NCBI GenBank assembly: GCA_023374025.1
Contig: SIJG01000192.1
Span: forward strand, 95,327 to 159,326
Direction of reading: 5' to 3'
From: Heterodera schachtii
Taxonomy: Eukaryota > Nematoda > Chromadorea > Rhabditida > Heteroderidae
Length of the DNA stretch: 64,000 nucleotides
Within the stretch, counting starts at the first letter, position 1. Each line of letters begins with the position of its first letter. Made by a program: the position numbers and the translations under genes. Below, piece by piece: positions 59,444-64,000 of this stretch. The notes under the pieces were generated by a model. It was not told the origin of the DNA, made no database searches, and worked only from the letters and a program-made list of their open reading frames with translations.

Positions 59444-59923
59444 ATGGATCGATTGGATAATAAAATTGCTTCCCTTCTAAATTGCACTGCACGTAATTTG
59501 TGCGATCGTCTAAATCATCCTGATGAAATACAAAAGGTTGAAAATTTTCTCAAAGATAAAACTCTACAAACAACTTATAAAAATCAAATTGGAGAACTTA
59601 AAGAATTTATTTATGGCGGAATTACAAAGGATAATGCCCGCAAGCAAATGGCGTACAACGGATTCAAGAATGTGACCGTCGACCAGCACTTTTATGTACG
59701 GCATAGAATATGTCTCCGTTATGCAAACAATCCGTGTGTAATAGAGAAGAATAAGAATGGGCACGATCGATTCTATCCGCTTGAACTTGTGCGAATAATT
59801 GAAAATGATCAAGCTGATATTTATTTGGGTCAAAATTTTCCTAAAGTTGTCCCTTCAGCGCAAGAAAGTTCAAATAATGCACATTTTATCAAAAATTATT
59901 ATGACTCATACCCTTTGTGGTGA
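59444..59923 (+). CDS. Stand-alone PAZ-like protein (Argonaute-derived cargo?)
   Basis: 159 residues. Residues about 75-120 read VTVDQHFYVRHRICLRY, then NNPCV and RFYPLELVRII. This resembles the second half of an Argonaute PAZ domain, in which a YF..Y.I.L.Y strand, a P-C/V turn and a Y-x-P-x-E-L motif surround the pocket that holds the 3' end of a small RNA. Residues 45-75 could supply the first half, and 121-145 resemble the start of the following linker. No N, MID or PIWI domains exist here, so it cannot slice. A small-RNA decoy or regulator is an inference. Its 3' end overlaps the TBP gene by 18 nt in convergent orientation. The assignment is by eye and needs a profile search. Confidence 0.55.
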   Translation: MDRLDNKIASLLNCTARNLCDRLNHPDEIQKVENFLKDKTLQTTYKNQIGELKEFIYGGITKDNARKQMAYNGFKNVTVDQHFYVRHRICLRYANNPCVIEKNKNGHDRFYPLELVRIIENDQADIYLGQNFPKVVPSAQESSNNAHFIKNYYDSYPLW

Positions 59924-60487
59924 ATGTATAAATTTGTACAAAGTTGGATAAAACTGATTAAATGCAATTATGATATCATCAATCGAGTTGTTTCCTGTAA
60001 AATTTAGCTTTCCACTTGAGAAGACAATTATGGACACTTTGGGATTTATGTTTCTGTAGGCGAGTCCAGGGAAAAGTTCGGGGGTAAATGTACAGCATTT
60101 TACACCAAGAAAGTCTGACAGTTCTCCTAATCTTATATGGAACCCTACATCAGCAGTCGCAATCAAATTTTTCACATCAAATTTATGGATTAGTGCCTCT
60201 TGGTAGCCACATTGCCTAATTCGCTCAGCTACTTGTTCAGAAGCGTCCCTACATGCCCCCTCACCAGCTGCACCAGTGCATACAAATTTTCCCGTTGAGA
60301 AAATTATGGCAGTAGCCTCCGGGACTTTCATAATAACAGCTTTGATCTTCGCAGGGTTATATTTCGTCGATGGAGAAACGATGTAAATTTTTTGGAGATC
60401 GAGACTAATGCCGAGATCTACCACTGCTACACAATTTTTAATAGATGGGGATTTTGGGGACGACATTATTTTAAATAATTCACTCAA
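59906..60487 (-). CDS. TATA-binding protein (TBP) homologue in the Polinton
   Basis: 193 residues, uninterrupted. Two TBP repeats are clear. Repeat 1 covers residues 17-97 (VAVVDLGISLDLQKI, YNPAKIKAVIMKV, IIFSTGKFVCTGA). Repeat 2 covers 106-187 (LIATADVGFHIRL, FTPELFPGLAYR, IIVFSSGKLNFTG). The length equals a TBP core, with almost no N-terminal extension. A second Met at residue 8 could also start it. The FSTGK and FSSGK turns and the PELFPGL segment are diagnostic. Divergence from ordinary TBP is considerable, for instance AAGEGACRDASEQVAERI in the helix. Single exon in the opposite orientation to the virion genes. It could recognise the GTATTTAA motifs (inference). Confidence 0.88.
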   Translation of the reverse strand: MSELFKIMSSPKSPSIKNCVAVVDLGISLDLQKIYIVSPSTKYNPAKIKAVIMKVPEATAIIFSTGKFVCTGAAGEGACRDASEQVAERIRQCGYQEALIHKFDVKNLIATADVGFHIRLGELSDFLGVKCCTFTPELFPGLAYRNINPKVSIIVFSSGKLNFTGNNSIDDIIIAFNQFYPTLYKFIHSPQRV

Positions 60488-60718
60488 AGTAATTCATAAA
60501 TTATATAGTGAATTTAGAGAACCTATTTTTTATTTTTTTTTTGAAATTTATTTCTTTATGTATATATATATTTTTTTTGATTTATTTATTTTGGGCAAAG
60601 TTTAATTCTAATTATTTTATTTAATATTATTTTATTTTTAAATCTTTTTAAAGTTTTTTATTTCATTATTTCTATATTTATTTCATTTTATTATTTTATT
60701 TTTAATTTTATTTAAAGC
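60488..60718. other. AT-rich upstream region of the TBP gene
   Basis: Contains TATATAAT-like words on the minus strand (about 60500-60508 and 60560-60572) that could serve the TBP gene. No open frame. Confidence 0.4.
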
Positions 60719-61190
60719 GGAAAGGGTTAGAGATGAAATAGACAACAGGAAGGGCACTGGGAAAAGATACAGTGTGCAAAAGGATAGAGAAACGATAATG
60801 TGGGAAAGGATAGAGGGAAAGTGACAGCTGGAACGGACAGAGCGAAATGGACAGTGAGAAAAGGACACCGGGAAAAGGACAGTGGGAGAGGGACACTGGG
60901 GAAATATACAGCGGGAAAGGGACAAAGGGAAAGGGACAGTGAGAAAAGGACACCGGGAAAGGGACAGTGGGAGAGGGACACTGGGGAAAGAGACACCGGG
61001 AAAGGGACAAAGGGAAAGGGACAGTTGGAGAGGGACAGTGGGAAAGGGACAGTTGGAAAGGGACAGGTTGAAAGAGACAGTGGGAGAGGAACACCGTGGA
61101 AAGGGACAGCGGGAAAGAGACAACGGGAAGGGGCACCGGGAAACGGACACAGGGAAGGGACACGGGAGGGGTAGGATGTGGGATTTGCGC
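60719..61190. repeat. GGGACAGTGGGAAA-type minisatellite
   Basis: Purine-rich degenerate repeat with units of about 12-15 bp and a higher-order duplication (60851 versus 60936, offset 85). Open frames on both strands follow from the repeat and are not genes. It separates TBP from the chromodomain gene. Confidence 0.85.
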
Positions 61191-61680
61191 GAGGAGGAAT
61201 AGAGCGTGTGTATGGGAAGAACGAAGGTCATTAAATGTACACAACAGAATCATTCAAGTTCATCTTTTTTGACTTCTCTTAATTACTTATATATTTTAAG
61301 TTATAATTTCAATATATGTTCTTTTTTATTTTTATTTTTTTGCAATTTTAAATCCGATCACGAGTTTTGAATAAATGCAGATCAAAAATGATCATTTTCT
61401 TCAGTCATCTATCGCATTCAAGACTTTGGCTATTGAGCCCTGCAGGTCACGCAGCGCTGTGACCTTGAATTTTAATTTATTTTAAGTCGATAATTTTCGA
61501 TTTTTTTTAATTAATTTTCATTACCAATCCATCCATTTTTCCCTGTCGTTTTGTTGATTTTTCCTGAAACTTATTTATTATTATTTTATTTTATTATTAT
61601 TTTTTATCCCACTTTTTGAATAAGCTTTCGTTGGCTGTTGGCCTTTAATTTATTATTTTTTTAAATTTTATTATTATTTT
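61191..61680. other. AT-rich 3' flank of the chromodomain gene
   Basis: Includes an imperfect 20-bp palindrome GGTCACGCAGCGCTGTGACC (61444-61463). 61560-61640 duplicates the small last exon and intron of the neighbouring gene (61641-61720), so further tail exons or decayed copies may lie here. Confidence 0.4.
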
Positions 61681-63046
61681 TTATCCCACTTTTTGGCTTG
61701 GTTTTCGTTGGCTTTTTGCCTGTAATTTATTTATAAATTTATTTATTTTTATTAATAATTATTATTTATACATTCTTGCTTATTTTTGGTTTAAATTAAT
61801 TTTATTATTTTACCAATTTTGTCGCCTTGGCGGGTTTTTTTGGTTTTTTCTTAATTTTTTATTTTAGGTGTGTAGATTTTTTTTTTTTTTACTTTCATTT
61901 TCTTGAACTCCTCCAAAAGAGCATGAGCACTTTCTAAGTGCTCCACAGGTTCCCATGTCGATTCTTCTGGAAGGAAACCCTTCCAGAGAACCTTCAAATA
62001 AATGTTTATTTATTATTTTTATTATTATTTTTATTAATATTATTTTTATGTTTTATTATTTTTATTAAGATTATTTTTATTATTTTAATATTTTTATTAT
62101 TATTATTTTTATTATGATTTTTTAATTATTTAATTATTTTAATTATTTTTTAAATTATTTATTATTTTTATTATTATTTTATTATGATTTTTATTTTTAT
62201 TATGATTTTTTAATTATTTTAATTATTTTTTAAATTATTTATTATTATTATTTTTTTATTATTATTTTTTAATTATTTTAATTATTTTTAAATTATTTAT
62301 TATTATTATTATTTTTATTATTATTTTTATTAATATTATTTTTATTATTATTATTATAATTATTTTTATTATTATTACTACTACTATTACTACCAAAAAT
62401 TCTTCTTTTCCTTTCTTTTTTCGTTGGTCAATGATTTGTTCCACTTCATATTCAATATGAGATGGAACAATCGGGAAAACCTGCGGTGACAATTGTGGGG
62501 CAGGGTTAGCCAATAAATTTCCCAAATCAGCCAACTAAATAATATTAGTTATTACTTATCATATTTTCATTTTTATTTGATTTTTTAATTATTTATTTTA
62601 CATGTTCATCCTGGAATGAAAGAATTTGTTGTGTTTTGCCCATTTGTAGGGGAGTAATCGGCACATTATCCAAATCGAAATACTGTTTCAAATTATTTTA
62701 AATATTATTTAATCATTTTACATGCTCAGGTGACTGAGGTATGCCAAATTGTGGCGGTGCCGCAGGCACATTGTCCAAATCCATGTACTGTATTTTTTTT
62801 AAATTTAATGTTTCATTTTATTTTATTTATTTTACCACAGGTTCCGCATCGTCATCGTTATTTAGCAAATAGTCCAAGAATCCTTGGTCAAAATTGATTT
62901 TGTTGCCTTTAAATAAAGAATTAATTATTCATTTATTAATTAATTTCACCGTTTGATAGAAACTGATCAAACAATAGATCATATTCTAGCTCTTTTTCAG
63001 GGCGAATAAACATATTTAGGAATGGATCGAATTCCTCGAATTCCAT
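61681..63046 (-). CDS. Multi-exon stand-alone chromodomain protein
   Basis: A gene in short exons, read on the minus strand: 63046-62950, 62906-62836, 62787-62722, 62682-62602, 62534-62394, 61991-61893, 61849-61814 and 61719-61681. Every junction is GT..AG and in phase; introns are mostly 39-67 nt, one about 400 nt, and several start GTAAAAT. About 209 residues. Exons 3-5 repeat a short motif ([YL]xDLDNVP-like). Exons 5 and 6 together form a chromodomain: EYEVEQIIDQRKKKGKEEFL, then WKGFLPEESTWEP and a helix. Tyr, Trp and Phe of the methyl-lysine cage are all present. The tail is lysine-rich. If the 43-nt intron after 61893 is not removed, the stop falls at 61851. Binding to host heterochromatin marks is inferred. 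Confidence 0.72.
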
Positions 63047-63561
63047 TTTAGGATAGAGTTTTTGGAAAGGCAATTTTTTTGGCAAATTTCAAATGACCGG
63101 GGTACAATGTGGACATGCGCAATTTTTTGCGAAGCGGCTGATGACCTTATTTTCATGTTAATTCATTCAGGTGAAGAATTTTAGCGCTGTTAAGCGCAAC
63201 TTCAATTATTTCAATTTTTTGAGAGCATTTGCCGTGAACAGTTTTTAAAAACATTAGGCTATTTATTTTTATCATTATTTTTTTACCTCTTCTGGGAATT
63301 TATAATTTTTTAATTAAATATTTTTATTATTTAATTTTACTTTTACCTCCTCTGGGTTTTTTAATAATTTATTTATTTTTTGTTTTGCCGCAATTGGGTT
63401 TATTAATTTTATTTGATTTTTTATTTTACCTCCTCTGGGTTCTAATAAATTAATTTCGATTATTTTTAAATCAATTTTATTATTTATTTTTGTAAAATAG
63501 TATTTAGTTGTTCCGGTACTGACTTTTCCTGGTAGTGAAACGGATGGACTGAGTTAATTGC
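63047..63561. other. Right subterminal region with CCCAGAGGAGGTAAA repeats
   Basis: Three copies of ACCTCCTCTGGG or ACCTCTTCTGGG (about 63287, 63347 and 63429) at 60-80-bp spacing; the inverse word CCCAGAGGAGGTAAA also occurs near the left end (45882). These are probably subterminal signals of the element. No gene. Confidence 0.6.
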
Positions 63562-63619
63562 CTGGGACTGAAACGGCGGTACTGAATTGGCACCCCCAAA
63601 ATCTGGGGGGGTAACTACT
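63562..63619 (-). repeat. Polinton right terminal inverted repeat
   Basis: Reading inward on the minus strand it starts AGTAGTTACCCCCCC, then ATTTTGGGGGTG and TTTCAGTCCCAG, the same order and spacing as 45756-45813. Confidence 0.8.
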
Positions 63620-63631
63620 CCAGTGTAAATT

Positions 63632-63738
63632 TTTCACGGAATAACCGTGAATTGGTACCGTGAATCGTGACCGTGACCGTGAGTGAAAAAAACCCGTGAA
63701 ATTCACGGTAACCGTGACCGTGACCGTGATTCACGGCG
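63632..63738. repeat. CCGTGA-rich palindromic cluster next to the Polinton end
   Basis: At least ten copies of CCGTGA or TCACGG, many as direct pairs (CCGTGACCGTGA) and as inverted TTCACGGTAACCGTGA. It may be a small foldback element that inserted beside or into the target site. Confidence 0.7.
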
Positions 63739-64000
63739 CATCTCTATAAATTATACACAAAAAAATTATTAGAAAAATTTATAATTAAAATGGCGAGACT
63801 TTGACTATCGTTTCCGATTCTCTTGTCGCCGCTTCTACCGCCATTTAATTAGTTTTATTTGTTAATTATATTAACTAATTTATAATTTACAGCTATTTTC
63901 TTTAATTAATTAAATGCAAATAAAATAAAATTTTTTGTTTTTACATTATAAATTTGCATTAAAATAATCAAATTTTAATGATATGATTATATTTCCTGTT
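63739..64000. other. AT-rich flank, no gene seen
   Basis: Ordinary AT-rich sequence to the end of the window. Confidence 0.5.

Larger units (their letters stand above)
45756..63619. mobile_element. Polinton/Maverick virus-like transposon, 17.9 kb
   Basis: A self-synthesising DNA transposon recognised from its gene set: protein-primed polymerase B, RVE integrase, A32-like ATPase, adenain-like protease, double-jelly-roll capsid. It is bounded by matching inverted termini starting AGTAGTTAC, agreeing with the AG..CT ends known for the family, and its size is typical. The six bases outside each end (AAAGTA, CCAGTG) do not match, so the expected target duplication is not visible. Single-base frameshifts in several genes and a mariner remnant at 55148-55567 indicate decay. 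The right third carries PAZ-like, TBP and chromodomain genes, an unusual cargo. Confidence 0.93.

Noticed and set aside
60683..61253. Frames of 100-180 codons on both strands
   Set aside because: Purine-rich minisatellite translated as repeating Gly-Lys-Gly or Ser-Leu-Pro; no unique sequence or splice sites.

Overview
This 64-kb window comes from a small-intron, very AT-rich animal genome, most likely a nematode. That is inferred from the 39- to 74-nt GT..AG introns, the satellite-rich AT-rich intergenic DNA and a nematode-style Polinton/Maverick; the sequence cannot name the species. There is one assembly gap (28827-29648). No ordinary host protein-coding gene could be supported anywhere.

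Positions 1-45755 are repeat territory. They hold degenerate ~110-bp tandem repeats with a duplicated ~0.65-kb block (1-2510, 4380-4620), a 93-bp satellite (5751-8912), and long AT-rich DNA built of old diverged duplications (23.5-26.4 kb resembles 36.4-40.4 kb; 32.6-34.0 resembles 34.1-35.4; 14.6-15.1 resembles the inverse of 39.4-40.3). A 2.9-kb insertion with a 21-bp minisatellite and GAA-loop hairpins lies between exact 283-bp direct repeats (18178-21606). Three foldback or MITE-like elements (27556-28171, 35581-36002, 43735-44930) and a tRNA-derived, SINE-like island (24237-24545) complete it.

Positions 45756-63619 are a single 17.9-kb Polinton/Maverick bounded by 58-bp imperfect terminal inverted repeats starting AGTAGTTAC. 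On the + strand it carries a protein-primed family B DNA polymerase (four exons), a zinc-ribbon protein, an A32/FtsK-like packaging ATPase, a small pX-like protein, a basic hypothetical protein, an RVE integrase with chromodomain, a C-terminal piece of a probable minor capsid protein, a pVI/core-like basic protein, an intact double-jelly-roll major capsid protein, a single-pass membrane protein and an adenain-like protease. Several genes have single-base frameshifts, and a mariner remnant sits between integrase and capsid genes, so this copy looks decayed (or partly mis-assembled).

The right third carries three host-like genes that are not standard Polinton cargo: a stand-alone PAZ-like protein (59444-59923, +), a TATA-binding protein with both TBP repeats (59906-60487, -) and a multi-exon chromodomain protein (61681-63046, -). 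A second pattern ties in with the TBP: the octamer GTATTTAA sits 38-54 nt upstream of five start codons, usually touching the stop codon of the preceding gene, whereas the polymerase has a classical TATAAATAG box. My leading hypothesis is a virus-like element with its own TBP-directed promoter class plus chromatin and small-RNA interference proteins. The homology calls come from reading motifs by eye and need profile searches to confirm.
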